From Saccharopolyspora erythraea NRRL 2338 (GTDB taxonomy: Bacteria; Actinomycetota; Actinomycetes; Mycobacteriales; Pseudonocardiaceae), in assembly GCF_000062885.1 (NCBI RefSeq), contig NC_009142.1, positions 4,391,584-4,455,583 on the forward strand: a stretch of DNA of 64,000 nt, written 5' to 3'. The notes below the pieces were generated by a model, which was given only the letters and a program-made list of their open reading frames with translations, had not been told where the DNA came from and searched no databases. Positions 56,737 through 64,000 of the stretch are shown here, piece after piece. The position numbers and the translations under genes were made by a program. The number at the start of each line of letters is the position of its first letter. The first letter of the stretch is position 1.

Positions 56737-57597
56737 GTGAGCGGCACCGCAGAGGGCAAGTTGTTCGCCACCAGCGACCTGCACGTGGGCTACTCCCAGA
56801 ACCGGGAGATCGTGGAGCGCCTGGTGCCGGAGTCCGACGACGACTGGCTGATCGTCGCGGGAGACGTCGGAGAGCTCGCCGAACAGATCGAATGGGCGTT
56901 GTCGCTGCTCAGCAAGCGTTTCTCGCGGGTGCTGTGGGTGCCGGGCAACCACGAGCTGTGGACGCCGTCCCAGGACTCCGTGCAGCTGCGCGGCGACGCG
57001 CGCTACCGCCACCTGGTCGAGCTGTGCCGCGGTCTCGGCGTGGTGACGCCGGAGGACCCCTACCCGGTGTGGGAGGGCGCGGGCGGACCCGCGCGGGTCG
57101 CGCCGCTGTTCCTGCTCTACGACTACTCCTTCCTGCCGCCCGGCACGTCCAACAGCACCGAGGCGCTGAAGAAGGCCTACGACACCGGCGTGGTGTGCAG
57201 CGACGAGTTCCTGCTGCACCCCGACCCGTATCCGAGCAGGCAGGACTGGTGCGAGGCCCGGGTGACGGAGACCGAGAAGCGCCTGGAGGTGCTGGACGAC
57301 GACATCCCGCTGGTCCTGGTCAACCACTACCCGCTGGTGCGTCAGCCCACCGACGTCCTCTACTACCCGGTGTTCGCTCAGTGGTGCGGCACCGAGCGCA
57401 CCGCGGACTGGCACCGCCGCTTCCGGGTCAGCGCGGTCGTGTACGGGCACCTGCACATCCCCCGCCGCACGCGGTACGACGGCGTGCCCTTCGAGGAGGT
57501 GTCCATCGGCTACCCCCGCGAGTGGGGCAAGCGCGGTCACCCGCACGGGCTGATGCGTCAGATCCTGCCCCCGCTCGACCCCGCGGACCGATCCTGA
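56737..57597 (+). CDS. Metallophosphoesterase
   Basis: A 286-residue calcineurin-like phosphoesterase with all two-metal motifs in order: FATSDLHVGYS (DxH), WLIVAGDVGE (GDxxE), WVPGNHELWT (GNHE), LVLVNHYPL (second His block) and VVYGHLHIPRR (GHxH). Similar actinomycete proteins are often next to an Sfp-type PPTase gene; here the PPTase is 50 kb away. The GTG at 56737 starts just before the domain and follows TTGATAAGATC. The natural substrate is not known. Confidence 0.9.
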   Translation: MSGTAEGKLFATSDLHVGYSQNREIVERLVPESDDDWLIVAGDVGELAEQIEWALSLLSKRFSRVLWVPGNHELWTPSQDSVQLRGDARYRHLVELCRGLGVVTPEDPYPVWEGAGGPARVAPLFLLYDYSFLPPGTSNSTEALKKAYDTGVVCSDEFLLHPDPYPSRQDWCEARVTETEKRLEVLDDDIPLVLVNHYPLVRQPTDVLYYPVFAQWCGTERTADWHRRFRVSAVVYGHLHIPRRTRYDGVPFEEVSIGYPREWGKRGHPHGLMRQILPPLDPADRS

Positions 57598-57600
57598 CCA

Positions 57601-57631
57601 CGGCGCTCCGGCCGACCTGGCCGGAGCGCCG
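57601..57631 (+). terminator. Terminator hairpin after metallophosphoesterase gene
   Basis: A perfect 13-bp stem (CGGCGCTCCGGCC and complement) with a 5-nt loop begins 4 bp past the stop codon. Confidence 0.8.
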
Positions 57632-57662
57632 ACCGGCGACAGCAGGAAGGTGGACATCGAGC

Positions 57663-58154
57663 ATGTCGAACGACGTGGTGCGGCTGATCCTGGACGACCA
57701 CCGGCGCTTCGAGGACCTGCTGCGCGAGCTGCGCAGCTCCGAGGGCGACCGGGAGAAGGCGCTGGGCGAGCTCTCGCGGCTGCTCGTCGCGCACGCCGAG
57801 GCCGAGGAGTCCGACGTCTACCCGGTGCTGCGGCGGTTCTCGCAGGTCGACTCCGAAGAGGTGGAGCACGGCGCGGAGGAGCACGCCGAGGGCCATGCGG
57901 CGCTGCTCGGCCTGCTGGAGGCGGGTGGGCCGGGGACGCCGGAATGGGACCGCAAGCTCGAGGAGCTCAGCGAGTCGCTCACCCACCACCTCGACGAGGA
58001 GGAGCGCACGATTCTCAACGACGCCCGCGCGACGCTGGACGAAGCGCGCCGCGGCGAGCTCGGCGAGGCGTTCCTGCGCGCACGCCGCGCCAGGATCGAG
58101 GAAGGCTGCGGCAGCGTCGAGTACGTCCGGGCGCTCGTCGAACGCCAGTCGTGA
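57663..58154 (+). CDS. Hemerythrin/HHE-domain protein
   Basis: A 163-residue four-helix protein with metal-binding His/Glu pairs on each helix: LILDDHRRFEDLL, LLVAHAEAEESDVYPVL, GAEEHAEGHAALLGLL and SLTHHLDEEERTILN. The pattern HxxxE, HxxxH and HxxxE fits a di-iron site as in HHE/RIC-like proteins that sense or handle oxygen, NO or iron. No extra domain is present. The gene follows the terminator, so it should have its own promoter in the short gap or depend on read-through. Confidence 0.88.
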   Translation: MSNDVVRLILDDHRRFEDLLRELRSSEGDREKALGELSRLLVAHAEAEESDVYPVLRRFSQVDSEEVEHGAEEHAEGHAALLGLLEAGGPGTPEWDRKLEELSESLTHHLDEEERTILNDARATLDEARRGELGEAFLRARRARIEEGCGSVEYVRALVERQS

Positions 58155-58200
58155 ACGCGCGGGCCGGCGGCCCGCCGGGCGCGGACCGCCGACAGCGGCG

Positions 58201-58461
58201 TCAGTTGAGCACCTGGTCGACGAAGGAGACCAGGGCCTGGAAGAACGCGATCGGCGCGGACAGGACCGCCTTGGCACCGTCGTCGAGGGCCGACAGGAAA
58301 CCGTTGACCCCGCTGGCGGCGCGCGACGGGTCCTGCGCGATCACCACGGCGGAGACGACCACGGCGATCACGAACAACGCGATCAGCGCACCGAGCAGGC
58401 GCAACCAGAACCGCAGCCGACGTCTGACCTTGCGCACCGCACCCTGTTCGGTCTTGGACAT
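58201..58461 (-). CDS. Small single-pass membrane protein of unknown function
   Basis: An 86-residue protein: a basic N-terminal region (KTEQGAVRKVRRRLRFWLR), one strong membrane helix (LLGALIALFVIAVVVSAVVIA), then an amphipathic tail (ASGVNGFLSALDDGAKAVL, APIAFFQALVSFVDQVL). GGAGGATCG directly precedes the ATG, so expression is likely. Convergent with the hemerythrin gene. I recognise no family. Confidence 0.75.
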   Translation of the reverse strand: MSKTEQGAVRKVRRRLRFWLRLLGALIALFVIAVVVSAVVIAQDPSRAASGVNGFLSALDDGAKAVLSAPIAFFQALVSFVDQVLN

Positions 58462-58690
58462 CGATCCTCCCGTTGCTCTCGCGTCCCGGCCTCGGCGGCC
58501 CGCCTGGCCGGGCCGGTTCCCGGCCGGGCGGGAGTGATCCCCCAACGAGACCGTTGCCCCGGTTGCGTGGGGACCAAACCAGCATCGGCGCGCATGATCG
58601 ATCAACCGAACTCGCGGCCTCGACCCAGCACGTCGCGACCGGCCGACGCAACCGCCATTCGAGTCGTTCACACCTTGCGAGGACACCGCC

Positions 58691-59731
58691 ATGGAATTCG
58701 GGATGCTGACGATCGGGGACCTGCTGCCGGACCCCCGCACGGGAGCCCGCCCCAGCGAGAACAACCGCGTCCGGGCGCTCAGCGCGCTCGCGCGCCGGGC
58801 CGAACAGGCCGGGCTCGACGTGTTCGCGCTGGGAGAGCACCACAACCCGCCGTTCGTCACCAGTTCCGGCAGCACGCTGCTGGCCTACATCGCGGCTGTC
58901 ACCTCGCGGATCGTGCTGTGCACCGGCTCGACCCTCATCACCACCAACGACCCGGTCAGGATCGCCGAGGAGTTCGCCACGCTCCAGCACCTCGCGCCCG
59001 GACGGGTCGAGCTGATACTCGGGCGGGGCAACACCGAAGCGGTCTACCCGTGGTTCGGCAAGAAGGCCGAGGACGGGGTGGAGCTCGCCGCCGAGAACTA
59101 CGCGCTGCTGCACCGGCTGTGGCGGGAGGAGGAGGTCGACTGGGACGGCAGGTTCCGCACTCCCCTGCGCGGGTTCACCTCGGTGCCGCGACCGCTGGAC
59201 GGCTCGCCGCCGCCGGTGTGGCACGGCTGCGTGCGCCAGACCGAGACCGCCGAGAACGCCGCGCGCTACGGCGACGGCTTCTTCATCAGCAACCTGTTCA
59301 TCCCGATGGACCATTTCGAGCCGCTGGTCGAGCTGTACCGGCGGCGCTACGAGGAGCACGGCCACGGCCGGGCCGAGGACGCCGTCGTCGGCGTGGGCGG
59401 CCAGGTGTTCATCAGGCAGAGGTCCCAGGACGCGGTCGAGGAGTTCCGCCCCTACTTCCACAACACCCCGGTCTACCGCGAGCAGACCTCGCTGGAGCGG
59501 GTCGTGGAGACCACCGCGCTGAGCGTGGGCAGCCCGCAGCAGGTCATCGACAAGACCCTCACCTTCCGCGAGCGCTACGGCGACTACCGCAGGCAGCTGT
59601 TCAGCCTCGATCTCGGCGGCATCCCGCTGGACACCGCGCTGGAGCAGGTCGACCTGCTCGGCGAGCACGTGCTGCCGGTCCTCCGGCGGGAGACCGCCTC
59701 CGGGCAGACCGGTGCTAAGTTGGTCGGATGA
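58691..59731 (+). CDS. LLM-class flavin/F420-dependent oxidoreductase
   Basis: A 346-residue luciferase-like TIM-barrel enzyme. It has MEFGMLTIGDLLPDP at the first strand, LDVFALGEHHNPPFVTSS, LTLQHLAPGRVELILGRGN-like core (EEFATLQHLAPGRVELILGR), and PPVWHGCVRQTETAENAARYGDGFF. The family uses reduced FMN or F420; this one resembles the CE1758/atypical LLM group. It overlaps a TetR regulator gene by 4 bp (ATGA), so the regulator probably controls its own operon. Substrate unknown. Confidence 0.9.
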   Translation: MEFGMLTIGDLLPDPRTGARPSENNRVRALSALARRAEQAGLDVFALGEHHNPPFVTSSGSTLLAYIAAVTSRIVLCTGSTLITTNDPVRIAEEFATLQHLAPGRVELILGRGNTEAVYPWFGKKAEDGVELAAENYALLHRLWREEEVDWDGRFRTPLRGFTSVPRPLDGSPPPVWHGCVRQTETAENAARYGDGFFISNLFIPMDHFEPLVELYRRRYEEHGHGRAEDAVVGVGGQVFIRQRSQDAVEEFRPYFHNTPVYREQTSLERVVETTALSVGSPQQVIDKTLTFRERYGDYRRQLFSLDLGGIPLDTALEQVDLLGEHVLPVLRRETASGQTGAKLVG

Positions 59732-60315
59732 CCAGTTCAGGTGGTGCCGGGCGGGGTGCCCGCCGCCGGGCGCACCTGGTGGAGGTCGGCGTGGAGCTGC
59801 TGGCCGAAGGCGGCTGGCCCGCGGTGACCACCCGGGCCGTGGCCGAGCGCGCGGGCGCCAACCTGGGCCTGATCCACTACCACTTCGGCGGGTCGGCGAA
59901 CCTGCACGCCGCCATCGCCCGCCGGGCGACCGAGGTGGTGGTCAACCCGGTGCTCGACGAGCTCCTCGGAGCACCCGACGAGCACGCCGCGCTCGGCGCG
60001 CTGCGCAGGCTGCTGCCCGCCACCACCGACGACACGAGGGCGACGCGCCTGGCCGTGGAGCTGATCGCGGGAGCGATGCGCGACCCGCTGCTCGGGGAGG
60101 TGCTGCGCGACCAGCTGCGGCAGGCGCGCGCGGACCTCGCCGACCGGATGGGGCAGCTCCACCCGGACTGGACGCCGCAGCGGCGCGTCGGCGCCGCGAC
60201 GCTGATCGTCGCCCTCCTCGACGGGCTGATGCTGCACCGGATGGTCGACCACGATCTACCCGCGGACCAGGCGCTGGAGACCCTGGGGGAGCTGGTGGCG
60301 CGAACGGACTCGTGA
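59728..60315 (+). CDS. TetR-family transcriptional regulator
   Basis: A 195-residue TetR regulator. The helix-turn-helix is VGVELLAEGGWPAVTTRAVAERAGANLGLIHYHFGGSANL, a very typical TetR_N domain. The C-terminal ligand domain has LIAGAMRDPLLGEVLRDQLRQAR and ALLDGLMLHRMVD. Overlaps the LLM oxidoreductase gene and is probably its repressor. It is also a possible binder of the orphan palindrome at 61628. Confidence 0.92.
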   Translation: MTSSGGAGRGARRRAHLVEVGVELLAEGGWPAVTTRAVAERAGANLGLIHYHFGGSANLHAAIARRATEVVVNPVLDELLGAPDEHAALGALRRLLPATTDDTRATRLAVELIAGAMRDPLLGEVLRDQLRQARADLADRMGQLHPDWTPQRRVGAATLIVALLDGLMLHRMVDHDLPADQALETLGELVARTDS

Positions 60316-60321
60316 CCGCGG

Positions 60322-60534
60322 CTACCGGGCGCCGCGGACCTCGATGGTGGACAGCAGCTCGGCCGTGGCCCGCTCGATCTCGTCCACCGCGCGGTCGAAG
60401 GCGGCGGCGTTGTGCGCCGCGGGCTGCCGGAAGCCGGACACCTTGCGCACGTACTGGAGCGCGGCGGCGCGGATGTCGGTCTCGGTCACCTGCTCGGCGT
60501 AGGGCGGGCGGAGCGTCTTGATGCTGCGGCACAT
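60322..60534 (-). CDS. DUF2277-family small protein
   Basis: A 70-residue protein: MCRSIKTLRPPYAEQVTETD, then IRAAALQYVRKVSGFRQPAAHN and AAFDRAVDEIERATAELL, matching the DUF2277 family over its whole length. Members are helical, widespread in actinobacteria and uncharacterised. ATG 60534 fits the family's MCRxIKTLR start; the longer ATG at 60576 is rejected. Convergent with the TetR gene. Confidence 0.9.
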   Translation of the reverse strand: MCRSIKTLRPPYAEQVTETDIRAAALQYVRKVSGFRQPAAHNAAAFDRAVDEIERATAELLSTIEVRGAR

Positions 60535-60579
60535 GCCGGCATTGTGCTCCGGCGCACCGACAGGCGCGCGCGGCATCGC

Positions 60580-60955
60580 TCATGCCGGAGCCCGGTCGAG
60601 CTCGATCGCGCTCGCCGATCTCGCGCCGAGCCAGCGGAAGAAGCCGGTTCCCGCCCGCGACGAAAGGACGCGGGAGAGCTGGTTGCGCCGCCAGATCGCC
60701 GCCCGCGTGGGCGGGCGAAGAACGGGCCGACCCGCGCGGGCCCCTCTGGCACTCGGTCGCGTATCGGCGGATGCGCCGCTCGTACCGCTCGAAGGCGACC
60801 CGGTGGTCGCCTCCGGCCTCCGCCAGCACGGTCGCGAGCACGTACGCGCACACCACCGCCAAGCCGGTGCCCTGGCCCCCGGACGCGGCGCCGTAGCCCG
60901 CGGCCCCCAGCAGCACCACCCGCCCGGTCGAGTAGCGGTCGAGGTCGATACCCGG
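60580..60955 (-). pseudogene. C-terminal remnant of an FAD-dependent monooxygenase
   Basis: Reading left from about 60955: DQPGIDLDRYSTGRVVLLGA, then AGYGAASGGQGTGLAVVCAY and VLATVLAEAGGDHRVAFERYERRIRRYATECQ. This is the last third of a class A flavin hydroxylase (the FAD motif GRVVLLGDAGY, the helix after it, and the ERYExRxRPY region), with the GD Asp replaced by Ala. Nothing of the N-terminal FAD domain precedes it; instead the sequence joins a TetR fragment on the opposite strand. The tail is also degenerate. Clearly a deletion remnant. Confidence 0.75.
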
Positions 60956-60961
60956 CTGATC

Positions 60962-61141
60962 GAGTCGAAGTCCGCCTACGCCGCGCTGGCCGCCTCCGGC
61001 GACTACCCGGCGTTCGCGCCCGTGCTGGCCGCCTTCTCCGACGGCGACGACCTCGACCTGGACTCGGTGTTCGAGTTCGGCCGCGCCCGGCTGCTCGCGG
61101 GCGTGGAACGGATGGTCGGCGCCGACTGGCCTCGGCCGCTA
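60962..61141 (+). pseudogene. C-terminal remnant of a TetR-family regulator
   Basis: The frame gives ESKSAYAALAASGDYPAFAP, then VLAAFSDGDDLDLDSVFEFGRARLLAGVERMVG, the end of a TetR_C_1 ligand domain (DYPAL...FEFGLxRLLDGxxAL is the family pattern). There is no DNA-binding domain and the frame is open into the antisense of the next gene, so the natural stop may be lost too. It starts within about 10 bp of the monooxygenase remnant on the other strand. Confidence 0.7.
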
Positions 61142-61615
61142 GCGCGGCGTGAAGCGCAGGAACGGGATGCGCCGTCCGACCTCGCGGTAGTCGGCCGCGG
61201 AACCGTAGACGGCGAAGCCCATGAAGCGGGCCAGCTGCCGAGCCGCGACGGGATGGCGCGGGGCGTAGCGGGCCATCAGCTCGGCGCCCTCCTCTGCGGG
61301 GAGCGCAACGGCGGTCGCCGGGAACGTCCGCCCGCGCACCTGGACCGTGACCTGCGGTGTGCGCAGGACGTTGCGGTACCAGTCGGCGTTCGGGCCGAAA
61401 CCCGAGGCGACCACGTAGGAACCGTCGCGAGCGTCGTGCTCCACGACCTCGACGACGACCTGCCGCATGCGCCCCGACACCCGGCCGACGTGGTTGATCA
61501 GCAGGAAGCGCCCGCCGAGCAGGCGGCCCAGCCCCATCCGGCAGAGCCGGACCGGGATCCGGAAGAGCAGCCGCGCGAGTCCGGTGGGCGGACGGCGGCG
61601 GCCGAGGTCCTCCAT
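61139..61615 (-). CDS. Deazaflavin (F420)-dependent nitroreductase-family protein
   Basis: A 158-residue split-barrel protein of the DDN/F420-dependent family: RMGLGRLLGGRFLLINHVGRVSGRMRQVVVEVVEHD, then GSYVVASGFGPNADWYRNVLRTPQVTVQVRGRTFPATAVAL and a C-terminal FMGFAVYGSAADYREVGRRIPFLRF. Members reduce nitroaromatics, quinones or enones with F420H2. ATG 61615 gives the usual length; an upstream ATG at 61711 reads through the operator and is rejected. A large palindrome lies 13-47 bp upstream of the start, so it is probably under TetR-type repression. Confidence 0.9.
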   Translation of the reverse strand: MEDLGRRRPPTGLARLLFRIPVRLCRMGLGRLLGGRFLLINHVGRVSGRMRQVVVEVVEHDARDGSYVVASGFGPNADWYRNVLRTPQVTVQVRGRTFPATAVALPAEEGAELMARYAPRHPVAARQLARFMGFAVYGSAADYREVGRRIPFLRFTPR

Positions 61616-61627
61616 CACCACTCCCGT

Positions 61628-61662
61628 CTTGGTCAGGCGACCAAGTTGGTCGCCCGACCAAG
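61628..61662. promoter_or_regulatory. 35-bp palindromic operator upstream of the F420-dependent reductase gene
   Basis: Seventeen base pairs on each side of a central G, with 16 of 17 pairs matching. It is built of four alternating TTGGTC / GACCAA hexamers, the kind of nested repeat bound by two TetR dimers. It lies just upstream of the reductase start. The nearest TetR gene on the right side of the reductase's own 3' end is the truncated one. Confidence 0.75.
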
Positions 61663-61774
61663 GTAGCACGGCGGCGGCGCCGGCTGACCGGTTCCCCGGT
61701 CGCACCGTCACGGCCTCGGACCAGGATGCGTTGGGTTCCCGGCTCCGCGTCAGGCTGCGCCGTGTCGCCCGGTT

Positions 61775-61990
61775 CGATCAGACCGTGCACGGACCGCCCG
61801 GCAGCTAGCCGCGCCCGGATCGCCCGGCCTGGGATCAGGCCATGCCGGGCCACCCCTCGTCGGATCAGCCCATGCCGCGCCGTTCGGCGTCCGACCAGGC
61901 GATGCCAGGCCTCCCGTCGCCGGATCAGGCCATCCCGCGTCGCCCAGGCCCCCGGTCAGACCGTGCCCGGCCGCGGATCAGGCCGTGCCC
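61775..61990. repeat. Imperfect 30-bp tandem repeats downstream of the dipeptidase gene
   Basis: Units starting at 61832, 61862, 61892 and 61922 are exactly 30 bp apart and share GGATCAGGCCATGCCGCGCC with few changes. Less regular copies start near 61775, 61953 and 61975; the last overlaps the dipeptidase stop codon. In one frame they would encode a ten-residue SDQAMPxxPS-like repeat, but with no RBS or start I treat them as non-coding. They fill the gap between the dipeptidase 3' end and the operator of the reductase gene. Confidence 0.75.
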
Positions 61991-63141
61991 AGTCGCGCGG
62001 CCACCGCCTCGGCCTCGCGCAGCACGCGCAGGACGTTGCGACCCGCCAGCTTCGCGCAGTCGTCCTCGCTCCAGCCGCGCTCCAGCAGCTCGGCGATCAG
62101 CACCGGGTAACAGGAGACGTCGTCCAGCCCTTCCGGCAGGTCGGAGACCCCGTCGTAGTCACCGCCGAGGCCGATGTGGTCGATCCCGGCCACCTCGCGC
62201 GCGTGCTCGACGTGGGCGAGGACGTCCGCCGTGGTCGCCCCGGGCTTGGGGTGGTCGGCCTCCCACCTCGCCGCGAAGGCCTCGCGGGCTTCGAGATCCC
62301 GCGGATCGCCGCCCTCGCGCCGCATCGACTCGCGCAGCTCGGCGTCCCAGGACGCCCGCGCCTCGGAGACGAACGACGGCACGAAGGTGACCATGCAGAC
62401 CCCGCCGTTGCCGGGCAGCCGAGCCAGCACGTCGTCCGGGACGTTGCGCGGGTGGTCGGCCACGGCCCGGCACGAGGAGTGGCTGAACACCACCGGGGCC
62501 TCTGCGACGTCGAGCGCCGCACGCATCGTGGCGGGTGCGACGTGGGACAGGTCGACGAGCATGCCCAGCCGGTTCATCTCGCCGACCACCTCGCGCCCGA
62601 AGTCGTTGAGGCCGCCCACCGCCGGCTCGTCGGTCGCCGAGTCCGCCCACGGCACGTTCTCGTTGTGGGTCAACGTCATGTATCGCACGCCGAGCCGGTG
62701 CAGTGCCCGCAGCACGCCCAGCGACTCGGCGATGCAGTGCCCGCCCTCGGCGCCCAGCAGGGAGGCGACCCGGCCGTCGGCGAACGCCTTCTCGGCGGCA
62801 TCGGCCGACCGCACGATCGCGAGGTCTCGCGGGTACCGGGCGGCCAGCTCGTGGACGAGCTCGACCTGCTCCAGCACGGCGGTCACCGCGTGGTGGCCGG
62901 TGTACCCGCAGGGCACGTAGACCGACCAGAACTGGCCGCCGACGCGGCCCCGGCGGAGCCGGACCAGGTCGGTGTGCAGCCCCGGCTGCTCGACGGCCAC
63001 GTCGAGCGGTCCGGGGTCGACCCGGGCGGGGTCCGCGCCGACGCTCTTGCGCAGCGCCCACGGCAGGTCGTTGTGCCCGTCGATCAGCGGGGTGCGCTCC
63101 AGCAACGTCTTGGCGCGGTTCAGGGCATCGGCTGTCGGCAC
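61978..63141 (-). CDS. Membrane (renal) dipeptidase, peptidase family M19
   Basis: A 387-residue zinc dipeptidase of the amidohydrolase superfamily. Zinc ligands appear in [14 protein letters not shown] (HxD), [13 protein letters not shown] (bridging Glu), [13 protein letters not shown] and [17 protein letters not shown] (His residues), and [12 protein letters not shown] gives the C-terminal acid. It cleaves dipeptides, including those with D-residues. No signal peptide is visible, so it is cytosolic here. Its stop codon lies within the tandem repeat array. Confidence 0.94.
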   Translation of the reverse strand: MPTADALNRAKTLLERTPLIDGHNDLPWALRKSVGADPARVDPGPLDVAVEQPGLHTDLVRLRRGRVGGQFWSVYVPCGYTGHHAVTAVLEQVELVHELAARYPRDLAIVRSADAAEKAFADGRVASLLGAEGGHCIAESLGVLRALHRLGVRYMTLTHNENVPWADSATDEPAVGGLNDFGREVVGEMNRLGMLVDLSHVAPATMRAALDVAEAPVVFSHSSCRAVADHPRNVPDDVLARLPGNGGVCMVTFVPSFVSEARASWDAELRESMRREGGDPRDLEAREAFAARWEADHPKPGATTADVLAHVEHAREVAGIDHIGLGGDYDGVSDLPEGLDDVSCYPVLIAELLERGWSEDDCAKLAGRNVLRVLREAEAVAARLGTA

Positions 63142-63245
63142 GCGGTCTCCTCACGTCGTCACGGCGTCTGTGCCTCCCGCACGCTATCCGGCGCCTTCTG
63201 CCGACGCGTGCGATTTCCAGCGCGACCGACCGCGACGCACGTGCG

Positions 63246-63281
63246 GGCCCGGCGGGTACCGCGTGGAGCACCCGCCGGGCC
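63246..63281 (-). terminator. Terminator hairpin after the Vms1-like gene
   Basis: GGCCCGGCGGGT (63246-63257) and its exact complement (63270-63281) form a 12-bp stem with a 12-nt loop, 12 bp past the stop of the leftward gene at 63294. Confidence 0.75.
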
Positions 63282-63293
63282 GCGCGTCCAGGA

Positions 63294-64000
63294 TCAGGAC
63301 GCGAGCGGATAGCGCAGCACGGCACCGATGCCGTCGGTGAGCTCGACCGAGCCGGGTTCCACGACCACCAGCTCGGCGTCCACGCCCGCGACCGCGCGCA
63401 CCAGCGCCGCGCTGGCGGGTGCGGTGGTGATCTCCTCCACGCCCATGTCCCGCAGCGGGCGCTCGTCGAGCGCGACCTGGCTGGCGCGCGGGCCGGTGCT
63501 CAGGTCCGTCACGTCGTGCGCGGACTTGGACCACAGCAGCACCTGCACCTGCTCGCGCTGCAACGCCTCGACCGTCGGCTCCCAGCCCTCGACGGCGCGG
63601 CTGTGCCTGCCGCGCTCCTGTTCGAAGAGCCCGACCACCTCGTCCACGCGCGCCGACACCGCCGAGCCGACCGCCTCGTCGATCTTGGCCTCCAGCGGCT
63701 CGACGGCGGCCTTGCGGTCCCTGGCACCGGCGTCGGTCTCCACGACGATCTCCTGGACGCCCTTGCCGAGCCGTTCGCGGACCAGCTTGCGCTGCTGCAC
63801 CTCACCGGCCAGCACGAGCGCCTCGGCGCTGATCTTCTCGGCGGCCTTGGTGATCTCGTCGGCGGACTTGACCGCGTTGTGCTTCCAGGTCTCCTCCGAC
63901 GACTGCTGGAAGTGCTTCTGCAGCTCCTCCGGCGCCGAGTGCGTCTTGTGCACCGGATGGTCCTCGCCCTCGACGGTCCGGGTGCTCATCTCGCCCTCGG
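63294..64000 (-). CDS. Vms1/BaeRF-like (Rv2629-type) protein, C-terminal part (truncated by window edge)
   Basis: The frame is open to the right edge and enters as EGEMSTRTVEGEDHPVHKTH, so the ATG at 63989 is probably internal and the true N-terminus is outside. The visible part has the eRF1-like central domain (ALVLAGEVQQRKLVRERLG and QEIVVETDAGARD) and a C-terminal domain with VQVLLWSKSAHDVTD and GVEEITTAPASAALVRAVAG. This matches the Rv2629 family of bacterial eRF1-like proteins related to Vms1 peptidyl-tRNA hydrolases, linked to ribosome rescue or hypoxic stress. The catalytic loop expected in the middle domain is not visible. Confidence 0.8.
   Translation of the reverse strand, partial: EGEMSTRTVEGEDHPVHKTHSAPEELQKHFQQSSEETWKHNAVKSADEITKAAEKISAEALVLAGEVQQRKLVRERLGKGVQEIVVETDAGARDRKAAVEPLEAKIDEAVGSAVSARVDEVVGLFEQERGRHSRAVEGWEPTVEALQREQVQVLLWSKSAHDVTDLSTGPRASQVALDERPLRDMGVEEITTAPASAALVRAVAGVDAELVVVEPGSVELTDGIGAVLRYPLAS

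Noticed and set aside
61832-61974. CRISPR array
   Set aside because: The 30-bp units are adjoining and imperfect with no unique spacers, and no cas genes are present.
1-64000. Complete rRNA or tRNA genes, riboswitches, prophage
   Set aside because: I looked for conserved rRNA/tRNA cores, structured leaders and phage gene sets and saw none I could support.

Overview
The window is about 70% G+C, dense with short-spaced or overlapping genes, and full of actinobacterial families: deazaflavin/F420-type oxidoreductases, GT87 mannosyltransferase, MHS symporter, a lanthipeptide synthetase and many TetR/GntR/MarR/LysR regulators. I read it as a chromosomal segment of a secondary-metabolite-producing actinomycete, probably Pseudonocardiales (Saccharopolyspora-like). 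That placement is inference from gene content only.

Layout. 1-6.5 kb: start of glutamate synthase large subunit (runs off the left edge), a GT87 mannosyltransferase, a TnpB-only IS605-type element whose left end abuts an Sfp-type phosphopantetheinyl transferase, and a divergent WrbA/MarR pair. 6.5-16 kb: a secreted GH5 endoglucanase, then a divergent catabolic module (acyl-CoA dehydrogenase, 3-hydroxyacyl-CoA dehydrogenase, two-subunit CoA-transferase; LysR regulator, MHS symporter, thiolase). With the enoyl-CoA hydratase at 19.2 kb it forms a complete CoA-activation and beta-oxidation set of the kind used for dicarboxylates. 16-31 kb: a second divergon. The leftward operon has molybdenum hydroxylase genes in the order FAD subunit, large subunit, 2Fe-2S subunit, second large subunit, then CoxG, enoyl-CoA hydratase, alpha/beta hydrolase, an SDR without the usual catalytic residues, and an MFS carrier. 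The rightward operon has an acyl-CoA ligase, an amidase and a GntR/FCD regulator. A near-perfect 24-bp palindrome lies between them.

31-40 kb: a compact lanthipeptide cluster: a class IV-like synthetase with cyclase zinc ligands, an S9 prolyl-oligopeptidase, a 51-residue precursor, and two ABC half-transporters. 40-52.7 kb: a p-aminobenzoate-based biosynthetic region. PabAB and two acyl-adenylating ligases read right; PabC-like lyase, a PobA-type hydroxylase, a second flavin monooxygenase, an MFS exporter and an O-methyltransferase read left. 53-64 kb: redox and housekeeping genes (AhpD-like, Tat-exported BBE oxidase, NAD(P)H/FAD reductase, metallophosphoesterase, hemerythrin, LLM oxidoreductase with TetR, DUF2277, M19 dipeptidase, Vms1/BaeRF-like protein). 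This part includes a scar where a divergent FAD monooxygenase/TetR pair has lost both 5' halves.

Most interesting items: the lanthipeptide precursor with an atypical core beside a PABA pathway, the twin-large-subunit molybdenum hydroxylase divergon with its palindromic operator, a translationally coupled Cys-rich small ORF upstream of the PobA-like gene, and the deletion scar with an adjacent orphan 35-bp operator.
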